64,000 bases of DNA from Bacillota bacterium. GTDB lineage: Bacteria > Bacillota > Bacilli > Desulfuribacillales > Desulfuribacillaceae. A model generated the notes under the pieces. It ran no database searches. It saw only the letters and a program-made list of their open reading frames with translations, and was not told the DNA's origin. The DNA lies in assembly GCA_023388635.1 (NCBI GenBank), contig JAEWFW010000043.1, positions 150,966 to 214,965 of the forward strand, in the 5' to 3' direction. Of the stretch, positions 44,929 to 53,835 are shown piece by piece. How positions within the stretch are numbered: position 1 is the first letter of the stretch; each line of letters opens with the position of its first letter. The position numbers and the translations under genes were made by a program.

Positions 44929-46104
44929 TTACCCTCCGGCATGAAGCGGAATTTGTAGATGGACTTTCGTTCCTTTGCCAATTGAGGACTCAAGTGTAAT
45001 GCTGCCCTGCAACAACTCAACGCGTTCCTTCATTCCGATAATGCCAAAGCTATCCCGTGCTGAACGCAGCACCTTTTCCACATCAAATCCTCTTCCGTTA
45101 TCGGAGACCACAATAACTACTTTATCGGCACGAAACTCTATTTTTAAAGATACCATTTTCGCCGCAGAATGTTTCACGACGTTATTCAGACATTCCTGGA
45201 TCAGACGAAACGCAGCAATGATCACGCCCGCATCGAGCTTCTCCTCTTTTCCCATGATCTTAATATCTGTCGCGATCCCGTTTCGTTCTTCAAATTGCAT
45301 GAGATACTTGCGCAGTGTAGGAATCAAACCGAGATCGTCCAGCGCCATTGGCCGTAAGTCAAAAATAATCTTCCGCACTTCCGCCAAACTGTTGCGTACC
45401 ACATCTTTTAAATCATGCAATTCTCGTCTCGCTTGCTCCATGTCTCGTTCCAGCAGACGATCGCAAATCTCAGCGCGCAACACAACATTGGCGAGTAATT
45501 GCGCCGGTCCGTCATGAATTTCCCGCGCCACTCGCTTGCGTTCCTCTTCCTGGGACTGGATGACGCGAATTCCCATCAATTGCTTCTGCTGCGCCGTCTC
45601 CAAGACATCGCTGATGACCGACAAATCACCAGACAAATACCCCAATGCCGCTCCCACTTGATGAATAAACTTTTCTGCCTTCTCTACCGTATCATCCAAA
45701 TTTTTCAAGCGTATCTGCAATTCATCACGCCTTTGACGCAGACGCTGCTCCCTTTCACGCGTCAACATCAATTCGACTTGATAATAACTGGCATCCTCAT
45801 ACGCCCTTTTTATGTCTTTCTCAGGATATTTATGAAAATTTTTACTGACATCGGCAAGATGAATTTTTGCCCTTCGATATCGTTTCTCTAATCCATCGAC
45901 CTTTTCAACAATTTCACAAGCTTCCTGATGGACGTGGAGCAACTCCTGCTTCAAGTTCTGTGTCTCTTTTCGAGCGCCTTCCGCAATACCATATACCTGG
46001 TGTTTGCTTTCCGATATTGCCTCCAACGTCTTCTTGATCACACCATCGATTGATTTCAAATTGATGTCACCTAACGAAGTTTCCCTTCCTGTATCAACAT
46101 TCAC
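44929..46104 (-). CDS. degS: Sensor kinase DegS
   Basis: A cytoplasmic histidine kinase of 391 residues. A long N-terminal coiled-coil sensor domain (about 1-190) precedes the dimerisation domain with the phospho-acceptor in REIHDGPAQLLANVV, and the HATPase domain with LNNVVKHS, VSDNGRGFD and GIIGMKERV. There is no membrane segment, as expected for DegS. The start is GTG at 46104 with only a weak ribosome site. Confidence 0.94.
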   Translation of the reverse strand: MNVDTGRETSLGDINLKSIDGVIKKTLEAISESKHQVYGIAEGARKETQNLKQELLHVHQEACEIVEKVDGLEKRYRRAKIHLADVSKNFHKYPEKDIKRAYEDASYYQVELMLTREREQRLRQRRDELQIRLKNLDDTVEKAEKFIHQVGAALGYLSGDLSVISDVLETAQQKQLMGIRVIQSQEEERKRVAREIHDGPAQLLANVVLRAEICDRLLERDMEQARRELHDLKDVVRNSLAEVRKIIFDLRPMALDDLGLIPTLRKYLMQFEERNGIATDIKIMGKEEKLDAGVIIAAFRLIQECLNNVVKHSAAKMVSLKIEFRADKVVIVVSDNGRGFDVEKVLRSARDSFGIIGMKERVELLQGSITLESSIGKGTKVHLQIPLHAGG

Positions 46105-46198
46105 AACCGCCCACAGACCTTTCTCTTTACATTACTAATATACTACAAACCAAGACCAAATTCCTGCATGCAAACGATGGCAACTGTTCAGACACTCA

Positions 46199-47983
46199 CT
46201 ACCACATCGGAAAACCATTCTCTTTTAAATAACGTTCCTTATAGTAGATTAACTTACGAAACATATTGTCTTCTGTGTCTTCCCAATGATCCTGCATCAA
46301 AGACACACTGAGACGCAAATCATTACGCGTCAAATGTGGATAGTCTTGCAGACCATAGGTGCCGTCAGGCAAATACGCATACCACAGATCAGCATTTTCT
46401 TTGACCCATGCCAGCCCAGTGTCATATACGGCTTGGCGTATTTTCCCGGCAAGCTGCAAGTATGCCTCATCGATTTGCGCTCCTTGCTGCCGGCGCAATT
46501 CCTTGTCATACAACAGCAAGAAATTCATCTCCGTCACTAAATGGTTTAATGACACATGTGTCGGTTGATGTGCTATGGTCGGATGGAAATAATCTTCGAT
46601 CAGAACACCGCCGTTTTCCGTCTCAAAACTGTGATTCTCTGCATACCAAAGCAAGAAGTCGGCATAGTCTGTGACTGCTTCGAATACTTCCGGCAAATCA
46701 TAGGATTGCGACATATCTAGTAAAAATAGTGCCGCATCGGTGGAAAACCGCGTATCATAGAACCCCGCCGCAACGCCATAATCTCCATATAGCCAATTGG
46801 ACTGCGGCAACGTCAGCCAATATCCCCCGTCCGTCTGTTGCCCAAGGCTGTGATTCATACTCGCAATGGCTAACGTCTCCAGATAAGAACTGGAATATTT
46901 CCGCTCACCGGACTCTTCTTGCTCCCTGATTGAGCGGATGAAGCGCTGACCGATATGCTCTGCTGGCACCCGCCAAAATGCCCTCGGTTCATACGGAACA
47001 TAGGAATCGGGAACCTCGTAATAGATTCCATCAACTCTCATTTTGCGAAAACGGTCTAGGTCCGCCACCCGTATGTCTTCATAATCCTTACTCTCAGCAT
47101 TGCCATTGAACAGTAAATCACCGGACAATACGCCCCAGTGCTCTGTCTGCATTTGTAATCCCTGATCATATAATGGCAATTCCGCCGTCCATACGTTGCG
47201 ATTATCGAAAACCGTCACCTGATTGACGGTCGACAAGTCAATATGCTCGACAAACACGTTATTCTCTAATTTTGTAAATACATCGACGATTCCGAAACGA
47301 ATCTTGTCCGTATACATCGATGCCATGGGAAGTTCTACTGTCATTCCTTCTGCCAAAGCTGATGCGTATACAGGCAGTAATTGGTGAACCCATTGGCTGG
47401 TCGCATTGTCTATTTTTTCACCATAAGTAATGTATGACACTTCCCTAGACGGATCGATAGTTCTTTCCGTCACATTCCAACGCAGACGCAACACGTCACC
47501 GTCGGAAATATCCGCTTCTCCGCCGCTAAAAAAGTAGAGCAAATCTCCGTTCTCTATGTACCGCATACAAACTTCTGCCGTTGCCACATGGCGATCATCC
47601 AATGTAATGTTTAAAGGAAATCTATATTCCGTCTGTAAATAGCCTGCAGCCATTGTCGGAGTGCCCACTGCTAAACCATATGGTTCGTCTATCAATAAGT
47701 CCAAAGAAAAGTTGTCGGATAATCCTTCTGGCAACTCCCAGTATATATGTTGCGCCGATTTCGCTTGCGCCTTAATCTCGTATTCATCGACCGGAGGTGT
47801 CTCTTTCGTAGGGGTATCTTCTATAGATGTACCTTGATCTTGCTGCATAGAACCATCCTGATTGCCTGCCGATTGCGGCAAACCACCTATTGCATAGGCT
47901 ATTCCCAAAATCAATAAGCTGGTGACAAAAATCGTAATAACCAAAGTGCGAGTAATTGTTGTCTCTTTTTTCTCGATTCCCAC
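46199..47983 (-). CDS. Membrane-anchored envelope protein, unknown function
   Basis: 594 residues with an N-terminal membrane anchor (TLVITIFVTSLLILGIAYAIGG) and an extracytoplasmic part. The region from about 390 is helical with repeats of aromatic and Asp residues (DAALFLLDMSQSYDLPEVFEAVTDYADFLLWY) and resembles the alpha/alpha-barrel domains of polysaccharide enzymes, for example the C-terminal domain of glucuronyl C5-epimerases; this is a weak assignment. The GTG at 47983 is 8 bases after AGGAG; a TTG two codons earlier is too close. Confidence 0.72.
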   Translation of the reverse strand: MGIEKKETTITRTLVITIFVTSLLILGIAYAIGGLPQSAGNQDGSMQQDQGTSIEDTPTKETPPVDEYEIKAQAKSAQHIYWELPEGLSDNFSLDLLIDEPYGLAVGTPTMAAGYLQTEYRFPLNITLDDRHVATAEVCMRYIENGDLLYFFSGGEADISDGDVLRLRWNVTERTIDPSREVSYITYGEKIDNATSQWVHQLLPVYASALAEGMTVELPMASMYTDKIRFGIVDVFTKLENNVFVEHIDLSTVNQVTVFDNRNVWTAELPLYDQGLQMQTEHWGVLSGDLLFNGNAESKDYEDIRVADLDRFRKMRVDGIYYEVPDSYVPYEPRAFWRVPAEHIGQRFIRSIREQEESGERKYSSSYLETLAIASMNHSLGQQTDGGYWLTLPQSNWLYGDYGVAAGFYDTRFSTDAALFLLDMSQSYDLPEVFEAVTDYADFLLWYAENHSFETENGGVLIEDYFHPTIAHQPTHVSLNHLVTEMNFLLLYDKELRRQQGAQIDEAYLQLAGKIRQAVYDTGLAWVKENADLWYAYLPDGTYGLQDYPHLTRNDLRLSVSLMQDHWEDTEDNMFRKLIYYKERYLKENGFPMW

Positions 47984-48075
47984 TATCAATTCTCCTCATT
48001 CTTTGCGTTTATCGTGATCGGTGTGTTCCTAATGACTTATTTATTATATCTTATATGACCTGTTTTGCAAACACA

Positions 48076-48118
48076 AACCGCCCCTTGAGTAGAGCTAAAG
48101 TCTACCAAAGGGGCGGTT
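48076..48118 (-). terminator. Terminator of the FMN-binding lipoprotein gene
   Basis: Near-perfect long hairpin (left arm AACCGCCCCTTGAGTAGA, right arm TCTACCAAAGGGGCGGTT, two mismatches), followed on the minus strand by TTTGTGTTTGC. It lies 15 bases beyond the stop at 48134. Confidence 0.85.
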
Positions 48119-48133
48119 AATTTAAGTACGTTA

Positions 48134-49297
48134 TTATTTCTTAGATAAGGCATTTTTTACAGCTTCTTTAATTCCATTACTGGACATTGTTGCACCGGAT
48201 GCAGCATCCACATCAGCGGATTGTGCTTTCACGATAGCAGCAGGAACTGTACTGAACGCAGGATCGGAAATGCCCGGTGTCTCACCGTGACTTACGACTT
48301 CAACAGCAGAAATTGTATCGCCATCCATCGTAACTTTCACTTTGATCGCTCCGCCAAATCCGGCACCTTCGCCTTCAAGTACACTGCTTCCACTAGCTGG
48401 TGCAGCAGGCTCTGCCGCAGTTGGTGCTGCCGCGCTCACATTCGCCAACGCGTTTTTCACAGCTTCCATGATACCTTTACTTGACATTGTGCAACCAGCT
48501 GCAACGTCAACATCAGCGGATTGTGCTTTCACAATAGCCGCAGGAATTGTGCTGAATGCAGGATCAGAGATACCAGGTGTCTCACCGTGGCTCAAAACTT
48601 CTACAGCAGAAATTTTATCACCATCCATGGCGACTTTCACCTTAATTGGTCCACCGAATCCAGCACCTTCGCCTGTATACTCACTACCACCAGCAGAAGC
48701 TGTTGGCGCATCACCTTTGCTAGCAAGTGCTTGCTTCACGGCTTCCATGATACCTTTACTTGACATTGTAGCACCGGCTGCAACATCAACATCAGCAGAT
48801 TGTGCGCTGACAATAGCAGCAGGAATCGTGCTGAATGCAGGATCAGAGATACCAGCAGTCTCACCGTGGCTCAAAACTTCTACAGCAGAAATTTTATCAC
48901 CATCCATGACGACTTTCACCTTAATCGGTCCACCGAATCCATTTCCTTCGCCTAGAAGTTCACCTTCGGTTGCTTCCGTTGGCTCAGCAGGAGCTGGTTC
49001 AGGTTGTGGCTCCGGTTGTGGTGCAGCTGCAGCAGGTTGGTGACAAGATGCACACTTGCTTTCATCCCATATACCTTCCCACTTATCGTGAGCTGCTTTA
49101 GCATCAGCGTGACATGACATACAATCTGCAAATGGTCCATCTACCGGGTGCGGTGCAGCCGGAGAAGCCATATCTGCTGTAATCTTCGGCTTATCTCCAA
49201 CAGATGGTTCACCCTTATCTGGTGGGAAACAGGCAGTTGCTACGATTGCAACGAATGCAAGTACAAATACCAACGCGATTACTTTTTGTAATTTCAA
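48134..49297 (-). CDS. Lipoprotein with two c-type haem motifs and three FMN-binding domains
   Basis: A 387-residue surface lipoprotein: the signal peptide ends in AIVATAC, with Cys23 as lipid site. Residues 59-63 and 82-86 are CxxCH haem-binding motifs (CMSCH, CASCH). After a Pro/Glu-rich linker come three FMN_bind domains of about 80 residues (roughly 115-194, 207-287, 307-387). Each has the flavinylation-type motif: AGATMSS with Thr177, AGCTMSS with Thr270, SGATMSS with Thr370. The layout parallels the electron-transfer lipoprotein PplA of Listeria, with haem added. It should take part in extracellular electron transfer. The start is TTG after AGGGGG. Confidence 0.9.
   Translation of the reverse strand: MKLQKVIALVFVLAFVAIVATACFPPDKGEPSVGDKPKITADMASPAAPHPVDGPFADCMSCHADAKAAHDKWEGIWDESKCASCHQPAAAAPQPEPQPEPAPAEPTEATEGELLGEGNGFGGPIKVKVVMDGDKISAVEVLSHGETAGISDPAFSTIPAAIVSAQSADVDVAAGATMSSKGIMEAVKQALASKGDAPTASAGGSEYTGEGAGFGGPIKVKVAMDGDKISAVEVLSHGETPGISDPAFSTIPAAIVKAQSADVDVAAGCTMSSKGIMEAVKNALANVSAAAPTAAEPAAPASGSSVLEGEGAGFGGAIKVKVTMDGDTISAVEVVSHGETPGISDPAFSTVPAAIVKAQSADVDAASGATMSSNGIKEAVKNALSKK
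48137..48955 (-). repeat. Three tandem FMN_bind repeat units
   Basis: Units of about 240 bases at 48716-48955, 48437-48679 and 48137-48379, spaced by linker DNA rich in Ala/Pro codons. Long runs are nearly identical between units at DNA level (for example the segment encoding GISDPAFST and ADVD), which indicates recent duplication. Confidence 0.85.
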
Positions 49298-49364
49298 TCT
49301 TTACACCCCCTTTCCCATATATCTTTAAGACAAAATCCCTTCGTTTTACGAAAAATTCCTTTGA

Positions 49365-49415
49365 TGTGCATACTGCACAACAAATACTATAATACCACTT
49401 TATAATTAAAAAGTG
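49365..49415. promoter_or_regulatory. Inverted repeats upstream of the FMN-binding lipoprotein gene
   Basis: TGTGCA-TAC-TGCACA (49365-49379) and a 20-base near-palindrome with arms CACTT and AAGTG (49396-49415) lie in the AT-rich region between divergent genes. TATTATAGT on the minus strand between them may be the -10 of the lipoprotein gene. They are candidate operators; the regulator is not identified. Confidence 0.35.
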
Positions 49416-49585
49416 TATCATTATATACAAAACCATTCAACACATTTTTCACATTTTCCACGTAATTTACTCTGTATATGGATATTCGCATGAATACAAG
49501 TGCAGGATTTCCCCGCTTCGGCGCGAAAGTATATTATAGCTATAAAACAAGAGTATTATTTTTCATACAAGGAGCAATCTGCAGC

Positions 49586-50707
49586 ATGTCGAGACGTTTT
49601 ACGAGTATTAAAATTTTATCGATTATTATCATGGTATCAATTTTCACATTCGCGACAGCCGGTGTGTCGATCTATCAATATTTCGTCGGTGATGTTGCAC
49701 ATCCGTCGCTTGCACAGCCGATACAATCGCCTACGGCTGTGGCGACGATTGCAGATGCCGATTCTCCAGAACTTGCCGATACCGTTCTTTTGCAAGAGCT
49801 TAGCGATGCTTTAGAGCGCCCTGCATTTGTCGCTTTGAATTACCACCACATTGATGCCGAGATCACGGACAACCCGATTACAATTTCGCCGGAATTGTTC
49901 CAGCGGCATATGCGTACACTGCGGCGAAGCAACTATCAACCGATAAACTATCAACAACTGACAAAATTTTTGCAGATTGCTGAACGTGCGCGATCCATCT
50001 ACGCAGACAGGAAAACGCTTCCTTCCAATGAACTGTTATCTATAGAAGAACGGCAAATGATCACTGCCGACATACAGTTTCTCAACTCGCTTCCGGTCCG
50101 TGGGTACCATATTACATTTGACGACGGTTACGAAAGTTTCTACCGCCATGCCTATCCTATGCTGCAGGAACAGAAAATACCCGCTACTTTTTTTGTGATC
50201 GTCAGATCATCACAGAAAGCACTGGAAACGGCGCCATCCTGGATTCACTATCCGCACGTCACATGGGAACAATTGCAAACTATCCAGCGCCAAAGTCTAT
50301 TTGTCGTCCAGTCCCATACCTATTCACTGCATTCCTACGAAACGACAGATACGACGCAGACGATTCCTTCCTTGTCGGGACGAATTTACCGCGACGATTT
50401 GGGACGAACTGAGACACAGGAAGAGTTTCTGGACCGCATTTATCAAGATATGCTTTTGTCAAAAAGCTATCTGGAAAACCGTTTACGCCCGCACATCGCC
50501 AACGGCTTATCGTATCCTTACGGCGTATACAACGAAGCGGTGATTGAGATGGCAAAAAAGGCTGATATCGCGTATTTGTTCACGAATCAGCCCGGAGTTA
50601 TTACCTATGAAACTTCGCCTTTGGAAATCCCCCGTCTGAATGCCGGTATTCCGGAACTCGACGGAAATAAATTGCGTTCACTGCTAGACAGTTACTTAGC
50701 CTTTTAA
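49586..50707 (+). CDS. Membrane-anchored polysaccharide deacetylase
   Basis: Removes N-acetyl groups from a wall or matrix polysaccharide outside the cell. The 373-residue protein has an N-terminal membrane segment (FTSIKILSIIIMVSIFTFATAG) and a NodB domain with YHITFDDGYESF (catalytic Asp and metal Asp) and SHTYSLHSY (the metal-binding H-x4-H). The FVALNYHHID segment resembles PgaB/IcaB-type enzymes. I chose ATG 49586 with AAGGAG upstream; a 36-residue longer frame lacks a ribosome site. Its end overlaps the convergent tagO end by 12 bases. Confidence 0.9.
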   Translation: MSRRFTSIKILSIIIMVSIFTFATAGVSIYQYFVGDVAHPSLAQPIQSPTAVATIADADSPELADTVLLQELSDALERPAFVALNYHHIDAEITDNPITISPELFQRHMRTLRRSNYQPINYQQLTKFLQIAERARSIYADRKTLPSNELLSIEERQMITADIQFLNSLPVRGYHITFDDGYESFYRHAYPMLQEQKIPATFFVIVRSSQKALETAPSWIHYPHVTWEQLQTIQRQSLFVVQSHTYSLHSYETTDTTQTIPSLSGRIYRDDLGRTETQEEFLDRIYQDMLLSKSYLENRLRPHIANGLSYPYGVYNEAVIEMAKKADIAYLFTNQPGVITYETSPLEIPRLNAGIPELDGNKLRSLLDSYLAF

Positions 50708-51805
50708 ATTTGACTTGTGGTCAGAATATTTTACCTGCATCACTGTGCTTCTGTCGCCGCGACGATTCAATATGTTAATCACATCGGCACCGATCGTAAA
50801 CACAATCATCGCGATACCGAGAACGGTGAATGCCATCCACACCTCTGCCTGGGAAAAGATAATCGCCGTAATGCTGAAAAACAAGCTGATACCGTAAATA
50901 ATGAACACCGTCTTGCGGTGTGAGAACCCCATTTTCAGCAGACAATGGTGCAGATGATGTTTATCTGGTGCCCCAATCGGCTGCTTTGACAAAAATCGTC
51001 TGACGATCGCCAGCAGCGTATCGGCAATCGGTACTCCCAAAATCAAAATCGGTATAATAAACGACACTAACGTGACGTGCTTAAAACCGAGAATCGAAAA
51101 AATCGCTAAATTATATCCGAGAAACAGCGCCCCTGTATCACCCATGAAGATTTTTGCCGGATAAAAATTATGTACGAGAAAACCTAAGGTTCCGGCGAGC
51201 AACAATAACGCCATAAACGCGACAATCACGTTCCCCATGGAAAACCCGATGATGCTGATTGTAGCTAACGCAATCGACGATACACCGGCAGCTAATCCGT
51301 CAAGCCCATCGATCAAATTCAGCGCATTGGTGACACCGATGATCCAGAGCAATGTAAACGGTATCGAAAGCCAACCAAACTCGAATCGCCCATAATCAGG
51401 TAAGGTGATAAACTCCACCTCAACGCCGAAAGAAACGACGACGACCGCAGCCACAAGCTGACCGAGAAATTTACTTTTAGCGGAAATCTGGTACTTATCA
51501 TCAATCACACCGATCGCCGTGATAATTAATCCACCCAAGATGAATCCGAAAATCTGCCAGTTGCGAAAAACCGGACTGTCCACATCGAGCAAATCGAATG
51601 TGACGACGGCTATAAATGAGACCATAAACGCGATGACAATCGCCAACCCGCCCAAACGGGGCATGACTTTGGAATGCACTTTGCGATGATCCGGTTGATC
51701 GACTGCTCCGATGGCAATCGCTATTTTTTTTATGTACGGTGTTGCAAAACAGGAAATTAAGAAAGTAACGACAAACAATACTCCATAGCTAATAACAGTC
51801 CCCAT
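50696..51805 (-). CDS. tagO: Undecaprenyl-phosphate N-acetylglucosaminyl 1-phosphate transferase TagO
   Basis: Starts wall-polymer assembly by moving GlcNAc-1-phosphate to undecaprenyl phosphate in the membrane. The 369-residue protein has about ten hydrophobic segments and the family motifs DHRKVH...PRLGG, GVIDDKYQIS, NALNLIDGLDGLAAG, FMGDTGALFLG and DKHHLHHCL. The ATG at 51805 follows GGAAGG; a Met six codons upstream has no site. It precedes no other gene on this strand until the deacetylase end. Confidence 0.94.
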   Translation of the reverse strand: MGTVISYGVLFVVTFLISCFATPYIKKIAIAIGAVDQPDHRKVHSKVMPRLGGLAIVIAFMVSFIAVVTFDLLDVDSPVFRNWQIFGFILGGLIITAIGVIDDKYQISAKSKFLGQLVAAVVVVSFGVEVEFITLPDYGRFEFGWLSIPFTLLWIIGVTNALNLIDGLDGLAAGVSSIALATISIIGFSMGNVIVAFMALLLLAGTLGFLVHNFYPAKIFMGDTGALFLGYNLAIFSILGFKHVTLVSFIIPILILGVPIADTLLAIVRRFLSKQPIGAPDKHHLHHCLLKMGFSHRKTVFIIYGISLFFSITAIIFSQAEVWMAFTVLGIAMIVFTIGADVINILNRRGDRSTVMQVKYSDHKSNLKG

Positions 51806-51870
51806 GCAACCTTCCTTCCCCATTTACAAGTATTTATAAAATCCCGATGCCGAGCATTGCCCTCATCATA

Positions 51871-52629
51871 TCACGATTTGCCAAGTTTTGCACCGCTTTT
51901 TTTGTCTTGTAAAACATAATAGACGAATTGCGGCAGGACGAGCATCCTTTTCCAACGGCTGGGCTGCTTCAATAATCGGTATAGCCATTCCAAACGGATT
52001 TTCTGCCAAAAAACTGGCGCTCGCTTGACAGCCCCGGCTAAAACATCGAGACTACCACCAATTCCCAACGCTAATGAAACATTCAGCCGCGGTAAATGCT
52101 CGGCGATCCAAAATTCCTGTTTGGGGGCACCCATAGCGACAAACAGCACCGTCGGTTGCTTGTCCCGAATGTCGTCACATATTTTTTGCTCATCGCCGAC
52201 ACGGAAATATCCGTGATGATATCCGGCGACTTGTAAATTCGGCAATAACTTGACGACATTTTCCACAGCTTGTTTAATAATCTCCGGCTTCGCGCCAACA
52301 AAATAGACAGAAAAGTTTCTGTCTGCACATAAATTCAGTAACCGCATGGTCAAATCAAATCCGGCGACCCGCTCTTTTGCCGAAAAATCTGTGTATTTGC
52401 TCGCCCAGACAATCCCTGTTCCGTCACAGGTGACAAGCTGCGCGCGCTCAATAATATTTCGCAAGCCTTCGTCTTTCCGGGCGAGCATGACGATTTCCGG
52501 ATTTGCCGTGATCACATGATGGGCACTTCCCGTGCGAATCAAGTCTTCACAATAACTCACCGTTTCGTCCATGCCCATCACGGAAAAAGGCACGCCGAGA
52601 ATTCGCACGATAGGAACTGCCTCTTTCAC
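51871..52629 (-). CDS. tagA: WecG/TagA family N-acetylmannosaminyltransferase
   Basis: Adds ManNAc to the GlcNAc primer made by TagO. The 252-residue protein has the WecG/TagA motifs HHVITANPEIVMLARKD, LVTCDGTGIVWASK, VYFVGAKPEI and VAMGAPKQEFWI. The GTG start at 52629 has AAGGAG 9 bases upstream. It sits between the LCP gene and tagO, so these three are likely one operon for secondary cell-wall polymer synthesis and attachment. Confidence 0.93.
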   Translation of the reverse strand: MKEAVPIVRILGVPFSVMGMDETVSYCEDLIRTGSAHHVITANPEIVMLARKDEGLRNIIERAQLVTCDGTGIVWASKYTDFSAKERVAGFDLTMRLLNLCADRNFSVYFVGAKPEIIKQAVENVVKLLPNLQVAGYHHGYFRVGDEQKICDDIRDKQPTVLFVAMGAPKQEFWIAEHLPRLNVSLALGIGGSLDVLAGAVKRAPVFWQKIRLEWLYRLLKQPSRWKRMLVLPQFVYYVLQDKKSGAKLGKS

Positions 52630-52635
52630 ATGCGG

Positions 52636-53586
52636 TCACTCCTTCTTATTTTTAAACTCTTCAATCACGCGAGCGATACGATCACGCTCACTGTTGGAAA
52701 CTTCCTCATACGATAACCCGTCTTTACCGGTAAAACCTCGGCACTCAATCGTCTCTGATTGGATCGCTGTACCGCTGATACCAAAAAACTTCTTAACTAA
52801 CAGTTCAATCTCGTCTGGATGAATATCTGTCTTCACACCTTCGCTGACAGAATCGACGAACGGTATCACCTTTGTGAAAGAAGTGAATTGCGTCATCTTA
52901 TCGACGACGGCACGGAGAAATTGCTGCTGACGGCGCATCCGTCCGAAGTCGTTTTCCGAATCAGCACGAAAGCGTACATAATCCAGGGAATTCTTACCAT
53001 CTAAAAGCTGATAGCCTTTTTTCAAATTGATATTGGTTCCGTCTGTTGGGTCTCTATACTTCATATCTTTCTCGACATCGACATGTACGCCGCCCAATAC
53101 ATCAACGGCTTTCTTAAACCCATTGAAATCGACTGTCATATAATTGTCCACCTTAATGTTGAAAAATCCTTCGACAGTCTTCTTTGCCAGCGGCACATTA
53201 CCATATGCCATTGCGTGGTTTAATTTTGTATTGCCATATCCCGGAACATTGACGTACGTATCACGCGGTAAAGATACGAGCATCACTTGCTCGATGTGCG
53301 GATTGACGACAGCAAGAATCATCGTATCGGAACGCGCATTTTCCCCATCGCGAGAGTCGATACCCAACATCATTAAAGTAAATGATTCCAATTTTTTAGA
53401 ATTTCTCACCGGCGTTCTTTGTTCCCCGTCTTCCAGAGGGTCATACGCGTTACCGACCATATCGCGAAACTTATTTACACCCCATACAGCAGTTCCACCT
53501 ATTATTAATGTAAAAACGACGAGCGTGATCAATAATATTTTTGTCGTTTTTGCTGATTTGCGTTTTTTTCGTTTAATTTCTGTCAT
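52636..53586 (-). CDS. LytR-CpsA-Psr family wall-polymer ligase
   Basis: Attaches undecaprenyl-linked wall polymer to peptidoglycan at the outer membrane face. The 316-residue protein has a basic N-terminus (KRKKRKSAK), one membrane segment, and the LCP domain with LGIDSRDGENARSDTMI, SLPRDTYVNVPGYG, KLNHAMAYG and DYVRFRADSENDFGRMRRQQ, holding the pyrophosphate-binding Arg and Asp residues. The ATG at 53586 follows AAAGGAG; an upstream Met is unsupported. TagA is translated next, 7 bases later. Confidence 0.93.
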   Translation of the reverse strand: MTEIKRKKRKSAKTTKILLITLVVFTLIIGGTAVWGVNKFRDMVGNAYDPLEDGEQRTPVRNSKKLESFTLMMLGIDSRDGENARSDTMILAVVNPHIEQVMLVSLPRDTYVNVPGYGNTKLNHAMAYGNVPLAKKTVEGFFNIKVDNYMTVDFNGFKKAVDVLGGVHVDVEKDMKYRDPTDGTNINLKKGYQLLDGKNSLDYVRFRADSENDFGRMRRQQQFLRAVVDKMTQFTSFTKVIPFVDSVSEGVKTDIHPDEIELLVKKFFGISGTAIQSETIECRGFTGKDGLSYEEVSNSERDRIARVIEEFKNKKE

Positions 53587-53835
53587 GAAATGTTCTCCTT
53601 TTATGTATTTCTTTACGCTGCACAAACACTGATACAAAGCCACCGCTGCATATTCTAAAAGGCTGCTGCTGCATATTTAAAAAACTACCAATAAACATTG
53701 TATCGCATTCGCCATTTACATGCAATCAAGCTTTTGCTCAGTTGCGCTTTCCATTTTAAAAAACTATTGATATACTTATATACGAGTTTAACGCAAAAAA
53801 TGTTTTACAGTATGTAAATTTACGGAGGCTTTCTT

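Noticed and set aside
48342..49043. Plus-strand frame of 233 codons across the FMN-binding gene
   Set aside because: An antisense shadow; its repeats simply mirror the three FMN_bind units, and it lacks a ribosome site.
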